From Bacteroidetes bacterium UBA4416 (lineage in GTDB: Bacteria; Bacteroidota; Bacteroidia; B-17B0; Aurantibacillaceae), in the NCBI GenBank assembly GCA_002390745.1, contig DGQK01000043.1, forward strand, positions 9,177 to 19,614: DNA of 10,438 nt, read 5' to 3'. The position numbers were made by a program, and so were the translations under genes. Below the pieces are notes generated by a model that worked only from the letters and a program-made list of their open reading frames with translations, ran no database searches and was not told where the DNA came from. Each line of letters opens with the position of its first letter. Positions within the stretch are counted from its first letter, which is position 1. Positions 1 to 10,100 of this stretch are shown here, piece by piece.

Positions 1-1
1 C

Positions 2-3000
2 GTGGCCCATCTCGACATCCGGGCTACCTACATGGAGATCCCTGAAAATGCCTCAGGCTGTTGTGAAGCGCCGCCGGAAACCCTACACGTCTTTGCCCGC
101 AGCTGGAATCCGCCATACATCCATTACTACAGAACACTGAAAAACAATGTATGGACTGCCTGGGAAAAAATGGACCTGGAAACGGACAGCGACCACCTCA
201 TTCCGGTGATGTTCAACCGCAAGCTGTACCTGTTCTTCCCGATGTTCATGGAAAAGCAGCATCAGACGATCAAAGTCAATGTGGGCGGGCAGGAAAGCGG
301 CGCGCCTTACCTTGAAGTCAGGATGTGCTACACCAAGCTGGATTTCGGAAAATGGTCGAACAAAAAAGTGTTGAACGGAACCTTGTTTGCCGGACCGATA
401 GCGGGCAAAAATATTCCGAATTCGGAAGCAGGACTGGCGGTAAGGCTTACCGGAGCGATGGCAGGAACCGGAAGATCGGGTGAGGCCCCGGTTTACCGTG
501 GAAACCTCGTCTGGGACATGAAGGGCTTAGCGGATTTCACCTACGTGAGCCTGAAAAAAGAAAGCTTCTATTTCTGGCCGCAGGTAGACGGCAGCACCGG
601 CGACCTGATGATCCACTGCCGCAGGGACTTTGCCGACTCGCTGGAGAACTATCATGACGGCTATACGGAAATGGCCTACGAATGGGGCTTTAAGATCGGG
701 GCCTGCGATGAAAAGGTAGAGATCGTTCCCCCGGTGATCACCGAAACCGACCCGAATGCAAAACGCCTCGTGGCAAGGCCTTACATGACCCTGCCCTATT
801 ATCAGCAGATGAAGCGTGGAAAAGACCATGGCGCGGAAAATACCACGAACGATGCGGGCCTGTGGACCAAAACCAGCTACACCCACGCGCCCGGCTCTGT
901 GCGAACGCTTAAAAAAACGAACGGCGACTACGTCCTCACGTATCCGGCCCAGTTCAAAGACAGCATGAAAGGGAAACCTTACTTTTTTGCCGACAAGCGC
1001 CACAGCATGTATGTGAACCCGGCCGGTAAATTCTCCCTGCACGAACATCCGTTCACGTGTAAGATGCTGGAAGCCCTCAACCGCTTTGGCATCGAAGGCT
1101 TACTGAACTCCAAAGAGGCGGGCGAACTAAGAAGGCAAGCCGCGAGCCATGCGTTCTTCGCTACGGATTATAACCCGGTAAGCGTTCCGGGGCCGTACCC
1201 TGTTATGGATTACGATTTCAGCTCGACCGGCGCTTATGGCATCTACAACTGGGAAGTGTTTTTCCACACGGTATCGCTCATCGCCCGCCAACTGAGGCAG
1301 AGCAACAAGTTCGAGGAAGCATTGAAATGGATCAATTACATTTTCGATCCGGCCAACCGCGACGTGAGCCTTCAGGATCTACGCTACTGGAAGATCAAGC
1401 CTTTCCTGATCGACGTAACGAAAGGTATTCCGTATTACATGCGCCTGTTGAGTGCGCCGAACCTGAGCGCTGCGGAGAAAGAAGAGAAAAAACAATGGGA
1501 ACAGCAGATCGAGGTATGGAGAGACCATCCGTTCGATCCTCACCTGATTGCTTCCATGAGGCCACGCGCTTACATGCTGTGGACGGTCATGGAGCTCATT
1601 GACATCCTGAGCGACTGGGCTGACTTCCTGTTCCGCCAGGACACCACGGAATCGATCAACGAGGCTGTCAACCTGTATGTCATGGCTTCTGAGATCCTGG
1701 GCGAGCGCCCGAAAAAAGTGGACCGTCCTGCGCCACCGGAATACACCTACGACGACATCATCAGCAGCCTGACGGCATTTGCAGGCGCATCGGCGAAATT
1801 CGAAGATTACATGACAGGCCTGAACCTCTGCCAATGCAGGGACGGCGTGGAAGTATCAAATGCGCCGTGCAGCAACAGCCCTGCTCTCAGCACTCTGCCG
1901 GACCTGGGCTTCTGCATCCCTGACAATCCACGGATGACTCAGATGTGGGACCGTGTGGAGGACCGCCTGTTCAAAATACGGAACTGCATGAACATCGACG
2001 GTAAAAAACGCCAGCTGGCATTATTCGCCCCGCCAATCGATCCGGGCTTGCTGGTACGCGCCACAGCGATGGGCCTCGACCTGAGCGACGTCTTATCCGA
2101 CCTGGCCGCCGCGCCACCTCATTACCGTTTCTCCTACCTCCTGCAGCGCGCCAACGATTTCACGAATGAGGTAAAATCCCTTGGCTCGCAATTGCTGACA
2201 GCGCTCGAGAAAAAAGACGGGGAGGAATTATCGGTATTGCGACAGATCCACGAGCAAAACATCCTGAAAGCAAGCCGCTCACTGAAAGAGATGCAGCTGG
2301 AGGAAGCCAGGCAAAACTACAGCACGCTCCAGTACAGCAAAAACCTTATCCAGATCCGCCTCGACGATTACAAGAACCGCGAGTACAAAAACAGCCGCGA
2401 GGAAAACTACCTGAGGCAGACTCAACTGGCAGAAAATTTCATGTATGGTGCACAGGGCGTGAGGCTTGTTGCCGGATTACTGGGATTAATTCCTGACTTA
2501 CATGCCGGTGTCTATGCGCTGACCTCTATCCCGGGAGGGGAAAAATTCTCCATTCTCACAAATGCAGGAGCCAGTGCCTTGGAAATCGTATCATCCGTGA
2601 ATCGCAACAAAGCGTCGATGTCCTTAACCTATGCCGGTTACGACCGGCGCCAGGAGGAATGGGACTTACAGATCAAATCGGCTACGGAAGAACTGTTGCA
2701 GGTCGATCGCCAGCTGTTGAGCGCGGAGATCCGCATTGCCATTGCCGAAAAAGAGCTTGAAAATCATGACCTGCAGGCCGCGCAATCGGCGGAGGTTTAC
2801 GACTGGCTGAAAAGCAAATACACCAACCAGGCGCTTTACACCTGGATGGCGGGCCAGCTCAAGACCCTGCACCGCAAGGCATACGACCAGGCTTACGACA
2901 TGGCCAAACTTGCCCAGCAGGCCTTCTTCAAAGACCTGGGAGCAGGCATTGATGCGCCGAAAGTTAATTTCGGAAACTGGGACAGCAGCCGTGCCGGCTT

Positions 3001-4021
3001 CTTTGCCGGTGAGCGCTTGAGCATCCAATTGAAGGAGCTGGAAAGCTCGTACATGCAGCACAACACGAGGGACTACGAGTTGAGCAAGAACATTTCGCTT
3101 GCCCTGCTCGATCCGTTGGCGCTGGAAGACCTGAAAACAAAAGGCTTCTGCGACATCAACGTTCCGGAATTACTATTCGACCTCGACTATCCGGGCCATT
3201 ACTTCCGGAAGATCCGCTCGGTTTCACTCAGCATTCCGGGGATTGCAGGCCCTTACACGACGGTTGCAGCAACGCTCACCCTCAACAGCCATTCTATCCG
3301 CAAGGATCCTGCACCGGGAGCTTTGAACCCGGAATCAGGCTACGACGAAAGCATTGCCACCAGCAGCGCCCAGAACGACAGCGGTGTATTTGAGCTGAAT
3401 TTCAGAGATGAGCGCTACATGCCGTTCGAGCACAAAGGCGCTATCGGCAGCTGGAGACTGGAATTATCCCAGATCGCAAGGGCTTCTTCGGAAACCGTAA
3501 GGGCTTTTGACTTCAATACGATCTCCGACGTGATCATGCACTTGAACTACACGGCCAAATCGGATGGGGCATTTGCACAGAGTGTCGCCGGCGATATTGA
3601 TGCCAGCCTCAGCAGCCTCGCCGCAGCGATCAATGCAGGCGAAGGATTGCAGTATGCGGTCAACCTGAAGCATGACATGCCGAACCACTGGCACCAGCTC
3701 AAAACCACGGGCAGCACGAGCATCAGCATTCCGAAAAGCCGCTTGCCGTACATGCTACAGGCATTATCGCCGGTTGCAGGCGCCGTGACGGCCATTGCTT
3801 ACACAGATGTCAACACCTCATCCGCCTACGAGCTGAGCGTGAACAGCGAAACCGTGAGCATGCCGAAAGTTCCGGACACTTCCGTATACCGCGGATCGAG
3901 TGGTTCAACAGGAATTTCCCTCGACACGGATTTCGTGATCAGCGTTTCGGGATTATCCGGTCCGCTTCCACTGAACGACACCGACGAACTGGTGATCATT
4001 GTCGCCATCGGCGTATCCTGA
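2..4021 (+). CDS. Tc toxin TcA-type subunit, C-terminal half (5' partial)
   Basis: TcA proteins form the pentameric translocation pore of Tc toxins; family members are usually near 2500 residues, so the visible 1339 are about the C-terminal half, and the reading frame enters from the left edge with no true start here. Residues 1-430 resemble the shell and neuraminidase-like region (LHVFARSWNPPYIHYYR from residue 28). They are followed by the conserved DFSSTGAYGIYNWEVFFH (405-422), IFDPAN (447-452), RYW (461-463) and WRDHPFDPH (506-514). FCIPDNP starts at 637 and KIRNCMNIDG ends at 667. Two long helical stretches (about 730-818 and 855-990) flank a hydrophobic tip (820-841), which is the pore-forming channel layout. 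YTNQALYTWM and the DYPGHYFRKIRSVSLSIPG block (from about 1061) match the TcB-binding end of Photorhabdus TcdA1 as I recall it. The gene ends in TGA, followed by a hairpin, then the TcB-TcC gene. The exact subfamily is uncertain; the TcA assignment is strong. Confidence 0.93.
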   Translation: MAHLDIRATYMEIPENASGCCEAPPETLHVFARSWNPPYIHYYRTLKNNVWTAWEKMDLETDSDHLIPVMFNRKLYLFFPMFMEKQHQTIKVNVGGQESGAPYLEVRMCYTKLDFGKWSNKKVLNGTLFAGPIAGKNIPNSEAGLAVRLTGAMAGTGRSGEAPVYRGNLVWDMKGLADFTYVSLKKESFYFWPQVDGSTGDLMIHCRRDFADSLENYHDGYTEMAYEWGFKIGACDEKVEIVPPVITETDPNAKRLVARPYMTLPYYQQMKRGKDHGAENTTNDAGLWTKTSYTHAPGSVRTLKKTNGDYVLTYPAQFKDSMKGKPYFFADKRHSMYVNPAGKFSLHEHPFTCKMLEALNRFGIEGLLNSKEAGELRRQAASHAFFATDYNPVSVPGPYPVMDYDFSSTGAYGIYNWEVFFHTVSLIARQLRQSNKFEEALKWINYIFDPANRDVSLQDLRYWKIKPFLIDVTKGIPYYMRLLSAPNLSAAEKEEKKQWEQQIEVWRDHPFDPHLIASMRPRAYMLWTVMELIDILSDWADFLFRQDTTESINEAVNLYVMASEILGERPKKVDRPAPPEYTYDDIISSLTAFAGASAKFEDYMTGLNLCQCRDGVEVSNAPCSNSPALSTLPDLGFCIPDNPRMTQMWDRVEDRLFKIRNCMNIDGKKRQLALFAPPIDPGLLVRATAMGLDLSDVLSDLAAAPPHYRFSYLLQRANDFTNEVKSLGSQLLTALEKKDGEELSVLRQIHEQNILKASRSLKEMQLEEARQNYSTLQYSKNLIQIRLDDYKNREYKNSREENYLRQTQLAENFMYGAQGVRLVAGLLGLIPDLHAGVYALTSIPGGEKFSILTNAGASALEIVSSVNRNKASMSLTYAGYDRRQEEWDLQIKSATEELLQVDRQLLSAEIRIAIAEKELENHDLQAAQSAEVYDWLKSKYTNQALYTWMAGQLKTLHRKAYDQAYDMAKLAQQAFFKDLGAGIDAPKVNFGNWDSSRAGFFAGERLSIQLKELESSYMQHNTRDYELSKNISLALLDPLALEDLKTKGFCDINVPELLFDLDYPGHYFRKIRSVSLSIPGIAGPYTTVAATLTLNSHSIRKDPAPGALNPESGYDESIATSSAQNDSGVFELNFRDERYMPFEHKGAIGSWRLELSQIARASSETVRAFDFNTISDVIMHLNYTAKSDGAFAQSVAGDIDASLSSLAAAINAGEGLQYAVNLKHDMPNHWHQLKTTGSTSISIPKSRLPYMLQALSPVAGAVTAIAYTDVNTSSAYELSVNSETVSMPKVPDTSVYRGSSGSTGISLDTDFVISVSGLSGPLPLNDTDELVIIVAIGVS
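2459..2524 (+). other. Hydrophobic tip of the TcA pore-forming helical hairpin
   Basis: Residues 820-841 of the visible TcA (VRLVAGLLGLIPDLHAGVYA and the next two) are the longest hydrophobic run in the protein and sit between two long charged helical stretches. In TcdA1 the equivalent place, remembered as containing AADLVPNIFG, is the lower end of the central channel that inserts into the membrane; the IPD at 830-832 lines up with VPN. A glycine-rich turn (IPGGEKFS) follows closely. The role is inferred from this positional match, not from a computed alignment. Confidence 0.65.
3560..4018 (+). other. C-terminal extension of TcA beyond the TcdA1-like end
   Basis: The segment NTISDVIMHLNYTAK (residues 1172-1186) matches the last residues of TcdA1, remembered as TLNDIILHIRYTIK, where that protein stops. 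Here the frame continues for a further 153 residues. This part starts with a helix-like stretch rich in Ala and Ser, then has LKHDMPNHWHQLK, which resembles the RHEFP-x-W motif seen in longer TcA homologues. It ends in an apparently beta-rich Ser/Thr/Val region (ELSVNSETVSMPKVP, ELVIIVAIGVS). No function can be named from sequence; because it follows the TcB-binding domain it could touch the BC component. Confidence 0.55.
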
Positions 4022-4034
4022 TCAACAAGACCAT

Positions 4035-4084
4035 GAGCAGCAGGCGCTGTAACGCATACAGCGCCTGCACTGCTCTTTTTTTTT
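4035..4084 (+). terminator. Strong intrinsic-terminator-like hairpin between TcA and TcB-TcC genes
   Basis: The left arm GAGCAGCAGGCGCTGTA (4035-4051) pairs with TACAGCGCCTG (4057-4067) and CTGCTC (4070-4075). The loop is ACGCA (4052-4056), and the only imperfection is a two-base CA bulge at 4068-4069. That gives 17 base pairs, followed directly by nine T (4076-4084). This is the classical Rho-independent shape for the + strand and begins 13 bases after the TcA stop codon. No matching A-rich tract sits on the other side, so it is not an obvious bidirectional terminator. It lies inside what would otherwise be an operon and may act as a partial terminator or an mRNA-stabilising 3' end. Confidence 0.88.
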
Positions 4085-4122
4085 AAAAACATCCAATAAT
4101 AGGTTATTCAAAAAACACCAAC
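4085..4122 (+). promoter_or_regulatory. A-rich leader of the TcB-TcC gene, no Shine-Dalgarno
   Basis: Only 38 bases separate the T-run of the hairpin from the ATG at 4123. They are A/T-rich (CAATAATAGGTTATTC, then AAAAAACACCAAC). There is no GGAGG-like sequence in the 5-12 bases before the start; the only AGG is about 20 bases upstream. A-rich leaders without Shine-Dalgarno are common in Bacteroidota. TAGGTTAT at 4100-4107 is a poor match to the Bacteroidota -7 element TAnnTTTG, so a separate promoter here is possible but not shown. Confidence 0.4.
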
Positions 4123-7100
4123 ATGGAAAAGGAATCAAAAAATACTAACCAAAAGCAGCCTCAGTTTAAAACAGACGGCGGCAAAACCAAATCCAATGCC
4201 ATCGAGGTGCCTTCGGTTGCTCTGCCCAAAGGGGGCGGAGCGATCAAGGGCATCGACCAGAAATTTACGGTAAATGCCGTCAATGGAACATCGTCGTTCT
4301 CCATTCCCCTTCCAGTGGCCGCAGCGCGTGGCGTAGCGCCCAACTTAAGCCTGTCGTACAATTCCGGAAGCGGCAACGGCCTGTTCGGCCTGGGCTGGAA
4401 TTTAAGCCTGCCCTCTATCAAACGTAAAACCGATAAGGAATTGCCGCAGTACATGGATGCTGCCGACTCCGACACGTACCTGTTCTCAGAGGCGGAAGAC
4501 CTTGTACCGGAATACCGGAAAGAGCCGGACGGCAGCTTCAGCAAGGACGTCAACGATCAATTCATCCTCCGCGAAAACGACTCGCCCGATACGTTGTGGC
4601 GCATCCGCTATTACAAGCCACGCATCGAAGGGCTCTTTGCCCGTATCGAGCGCTGGACACAAAAAACAACCGGAGAGATCAGGTGGCGTGTCATCACGAA
4701 AGAAAATACCACTACCCTGTTTGGCTGGAGCAGCGCCTCACGCCTCGCAGACCCGGCCAACGTCCTGCGGGTGTATGAATGGCTTCCGGAGCTGGTTATG
4801 GACGACAAAGGCAACTGCGCCCATTACCTGTACAAAGCCGAAGATGATGCCGGATTCGATCCTTCGCTCCTGCATCACAAAAACCGTTATAAGAGCGGAA
4901 GCATTACGTATACGAATCTGTATCCGGATAAAATCCTGTACGGCAATAAAACGCCTTACAAACAGCACGATCCCTTTCTTCCCGATTCGGATTATATGTT
5001 TGAAACCGTGTTCGACTACGGGCAGTACGATCCCAATGCACCTTTTGACATCGTGGGCGACTGGGACTTCCGCGGCGATGCCTTCTCGGATTACAAAGCG
5101 GGCTTCGAGATCCGCACGACCAGGCTTTGCCGGAGGGTGATGCAATTTCACCATTTTCGGGAGCTCAGCGGCGGCTCGGCCCTTGTGAAGTCGATGAGCT
5201 TCAGCTATGACGATAACGGCAACAGCGGCTTCAGCTTTTTGAAAAGCGCTGTGTCGCACGGCTATATCAGGCTCGGCGATGGCTCCTATTCCGATAAGAG
5301 TTTACCGGCCATGGAATTCAGCTACGAAACCCACCGCTGGAACGAAGAGCTTAAAACCGTTGACCTGCAAGACCTGGAACAGGCACCCGCCGGCCTTGCG
5401 GCTCCTTACCAGTTCACCGACCTGTATAACGAAGGCCTGCCGGGCATCCTCAGCGAGCAGGCCGACGGCTGGTATTACAAGCGCAACCTGGGCGGCGGCC
5501 ACTTCGAGGCGGCTCATCCGGTGAGTCCGAAGCCCTCGTTTAAAGGATTGGGAAAAAGCCTGCAGCTGCTGGACCTGGATGGGGACGGACAGAAGCAGAT
5601 CGTTAGCCTCAGTGCCGACCCCAGAGGCTATTTTGAGATCAGCGATGAAGAGGAATGGCAGCCTTTCAAATCATTTGAAACATTGCCGGGCATCGACCTG
5701 AAAGACCCGAATGCGCGCCTGCTGGACCTTAACGGCGACGGGAAAACCGATATGCTGATCACGGAAGACCACGTGCTCACCTGGTACGAATCGGCAGGCC
5801 GCAGAGGCTTCAGCGACTACCACCACAGGCCTAAGCCGACTGATGAGGAAGAGGGGCCGGCCCTGGTATTTTCGGACAGCACGCAAACGATCTTCCTTGC
5901 CGACATGAGCGGCGATGGGCTCGTGGACATCGTCCGTATCCGCAACGGCGAAGTATGCTACTGGCCAAACCTGGGCTTTGGCCATTTTGGCGCAAAGGTG
6001 GGCATGGACCACGCACCGGTGTTTGACGACGACAGCTCTTTCAATCCTGCCTGGATCCGGCTGGCGGACATCGACGGCTCGGGAACCCCGGACCTGATCT
6101 ACCTCGGGAGGAACAGCTTCCGCTGTTGGATGAATTTCAGCGGCAACACCTGCAGCACAAGCCCTTTCGAGATCGCGGCCTTTCCGGACGTACACCCGCA
6201 GACCGATATAACGGTGAGCGACCTGCTTGGCAACGGCCTCTCCTGCATCGTATGGAGCAGCCCCCTGCAAAAAGACGCGAGGCAGCCGCTACGCTACATC
6301 GACCTGATGAGCAGCAAAAAGCCGCACATCATGACCGCCTATAAAAATAACCTCGGCCTGGAAGTGGAGATGGAATACACGCCGAGCACTGAATTCTATA
6401 TCCAGGATAAGCTGGCGGGCAGACCATGGGCCACGAAGCTGCACTTCCCGGTATACTGCGTAAGCAAGGTGACGAACAGGGATAAGATCACCGGACATAC
6501 CTTTATGAGCCTTTACTCCTACCACCATGGCTACTACGACCATGCCGAAAAAGAATTCAGGGGCTTCGGACGCGTGGACCAAACCGATACCGAAGTGTCG
6601 GAACGCTGGACCAGCGCCGATGGCACCAACCTCAGCAATGCCGCGCTGAACCAGGCTCCCGTGGTCACGCGTTCCTGGTTCCATACAGGCGCCTACTTAC
6701 AGGAAAGCAATATCCTGGATCAGTTTGCCACCGAATACTGGTATGAGGAGATGGCACGGCAGGGCTACCCGGTAAGCAGCTATGAAACCGCACTTCCGCC
6801 CGCCCGCATTGTTCCGGACGATGCCATCAACAGCGCTTACGTCACCGGCATCAGCCCTTTGGAACGGCGTGAGGCCATGAGGGCCTGCAAAGGCATGGCG
6901 CTCCGTTCGGAAGTATTTGCCCTGGAAGGCACGCCTGAAAAGCAGCTGACGCCTTATACCGTAGGCACACACAACTGCCACATCGAACTGGTTCAGCCGA
7001 AAGGAAAAAATAAATACGCCGTTTATACGGTGAAAGAAAGCGAAGCCCTGAGCTACAGCTATGAGCGCGATACCAGCGATCCGCGCATCGCCCATAGCCT

Positions 7101-10100
7101 GAACCTGGAAACAGACGCCTATGGTAACGTTCTGCGGGCTGCCTCTGTGGTATATCCCCGCATGAACCCGGACAGCACGCTCCCTTCGGAAACCCGGCAT
7201 GCACAAGGCAAAACAGCCATCCTGCTGACGGAAAATGCGTATACAAATGATGTCAACGGGGACGACAGCTACAGGCTTCGCCTTACATTTGAAACGAAGA
7301 CATGGGAGATCACCGGCTTAAGCAAGACGGGCACCATCTATACGCTTGCCGAGATCGAAAACGGCCTCACCATGACGAATGAATTGCCTTATGAAGATCT
7401 GAGCGGCGGCAGCGGCCCTAACAGGCGGCTCATTGAGTGGGTGCAAAGCCTGTATTACCGCGATGACCTTTCGGGCGATGCGGGAGCGGGCATCCTGGAA
7501 TCGCTCGGAATTCCCTATGAAAATTACCAGCTGGCTTATAGCTACAACCCGCCGACCGATATGATCAACCACATCTTTGGCGGGAAAGTCACCGATACCG
7601 AGCTCGTTGCCGGGAACTACCTGAAATTCGGCAATGGCTACTGGGTGCGCTCCGGCACTGTACAATACATCGGCAGCACCGAAACCGTGACGGATGCGGA
7701 AGCGCGCTTTTTCACACCGATTTCCTATACCGATGCGTATGGCTCGAAAACCTTTACGCGCTACGATACCTCCTATTACCTGTTCGTGGAGCGAACGGCT
7801 GACGCCCTTGGCAATGAAGCCACGGTGCTGGGCTTCGATTACCGCACCCTGATGCCGGCCAAGATGATGGATGCCAACGATAACGTTTCGGAGATCCTGA
7901 TGGATGAGCTGGGCTTTCCAAAAGCCATGGCATTGTATGGGAAGGGCAGCGAAGCCGATGATCTGCTTGGGCTCAGCGCCGAACGGGAGGCGAACGACGA
8001 GCTCGAAATTGGAAAATATTTCACGGAAGCCGATCGCGACAGTTGCGATTCCGCTTACATGACCGCCAGGGCGAACACCTTGCTTAAGCAGGCTACCATG
8101 CGCTTTGTATACGACCTGGACTGTTATCAAAACTCGGGAGGTACACTGCCGCCGGTAACGTCTACCATTGCGCGCGAAGAGCATTACCAGGATAACCACA
8201 CGGCGGCCATCCGGATGAGCTTTGAATACTCTAACGGATCGGGACAGGTGGTGATGACAAAAATGCAGGCCGAACCCGGTTATGCCAAACAGGTCACTGA
8301 CAACGGCGACGGAACCATTACGGTGAGCTTATTCGATACCGCGCCCCGGCTTCGCTGGATAGGGAACGGGCGCACGATCCTCAACAACAAAGGCAATCCG
8401 GTGATGCAATACGAACCTTACTTCTCGGCAAGCGCCAGATACGAAAGCGCCACAGAGTTGGTGGAACAAGGCGTCACGCCGGTGATGCATTACGACGCCC
8501 CGGGAAGGCTGGTACGCACCGATTACCCGGACGGCACCTTCAGCAAAACAACGTTTGACAGCTGGAAGCAGCTGGTGTACGATCAGAACGATACGAGCAG
8601 GGACAGCAATTGGTACTATCTCCGCTACAACAGGCTCATCGATACGGCACTTACCACGGCGGGCAAAGATCCGTTGCAGGAAGAAAAGGCTGCACAAAAA
8701 TCGGGCGCACATTACGACACGCCGACAGCCATGCACCTCGACAGCATGGGCAGGCCGGTGCTGACCGTGGAAACCGACGAGCACGGCACGGAATACCGCA
8801 CGACGCTTATCCTGGATATTGAAAATAACCTCCGGCTGGTGATGGATGCGCGGGGGAATATGGTGATGCGATACGACTACGACATGCTCGGCAATATGGT
8901 GAAACAGAACAGCATGGACAGCGGCATACGCTGGCTCTTTCACAATGCTGTCGGCAGCCCCCTTTATACCTGGGACGAGCGCAACCACCTGCTGGTGTTT
9001 GACTATGATGCTTTGCACCGGCCATTGCGCATTACCGTGAAGGATGGCGACGGCGCGAGCCCGCTGGACAACATGGTGGAACTGTTTGTATATGGCGAAG
9101 GGCAGGTCAATGACAAGATCCTGAACTTACGCGGCAGGCTGTATCGGCATTATGATACCGGCGGCCTCGAAGAAACGCCGGAATACAACTTCAAAGGGCA
9201 AGCCCTGAGCACGGTGCGCACGCTGGCCAGCGATTACAAAACGGTTGTGGACTGGAACGTGACCAGCGGAAAACTGGAAGCAGCAAGCTATACCATCAGC
9301 ACGGATTACGATGCCCTGGGAAGGATCAGGCTGCAAACCGCGCCGGATGGCAGCATCATCACACCGTCTTACAGCGCACGCGGCCTGCTCGTGAGCGAAA
9401 CGGTGGAACAAAGCGCCGTCGTTAAAACGCATTTGCAAAACATCGCTTACGATGCCAAAGGGCAGCGCCTGAGCGTGCAGTACGGCAACGGCATGAAAAC
9501 GTCTTACGTATACGACCGGGAAACCTTCCGGCTCAACAGGCTCACAACCACCATCCTTTCGGGAAGAACGGCAACGACCTACCAGGACCTGCGCTTTACC
9601 TACGATGCCGTGGGAAATACCGTGTTTAAACAGGACGACAACATCCCGACGGTGTTCTATAACAGCAGCATCGTGCAGGGAACCAATGAGTATACCTACG
9701 ATGCCCGCTACCAGCTCCTGGAAGCGACAGGGCGCGAGATGCTGTCATCGGCCTCCTTTGGCGCAAGCGACAACTACGACGATGCACCCTTTAAGGCGAT
9801 CCAGTACCCCAGCGACAGCATGGCGATGCAGAACTATACGCAGTACTATGCCTATGACGAGGTGGGGAATATCCTGCAACTACAACATGCGGCATCAACC
9901 ACCGGAAGCTATACCCGCGATTACACCTATGCCAACAACAGCAACCGCCTGCTCCGAACAGAAGTGGGCAGTGACACTTACTACTACGGCTACCATGCTG
10001 CGCACGGTTTTATCAACAGCATGCCTCACCTGACGGTGCTGGACTGGAATTTTAAAGAGGAGATCGCGGCCACCAGTACACAATACGTGACATCAGGCAC

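Noticed and set aside
2..4. GTG at the left edge as the start codon of the TcA gene
   Set aside because: The residues right after it are already deep inside the conserved TcA body, and only about half of the family length is present, so the gene is truncated by the window and this codon is an internal valine.
4100..4107. TAGGTTAT as a Bacteroidota -7 promoter element for the TcB-TcC gene
   Set aside because: It matches only four of the six fixed positions of TAnnTTTG, and the T-run about 20 bases upstream belongs to the terminator and lacks the TTTG form, so a promoter cannot be called.
4457..5140. A 227-codon + strand open frame in another frame near the start of the TcB-TcC gene
   Set aside because: It overlaps the SpvB-like domain, and its translation is low-complexity Thr/Arg/Ser/Ile-rich with no recognisable motif.
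7318..8199. A 293-codon open frame on the - strand inside the TcB-TcC gene, and similar ones at 8329-9018, 5671-6270 and 527-1048
   Set aside because: They lie fully antisense to strongly recognised coding sequence, show no family motif, and are rich in Arg, Val, His and Ala as expected from the complement of this codon usage.
9605..10033. A 142-codon + strand open frame rich in Thr, Met and Pro inside the Rhs repeats
   Set aside because: It is a frame-shifted reading of the YD repeats; the main frame is unbroken across it.
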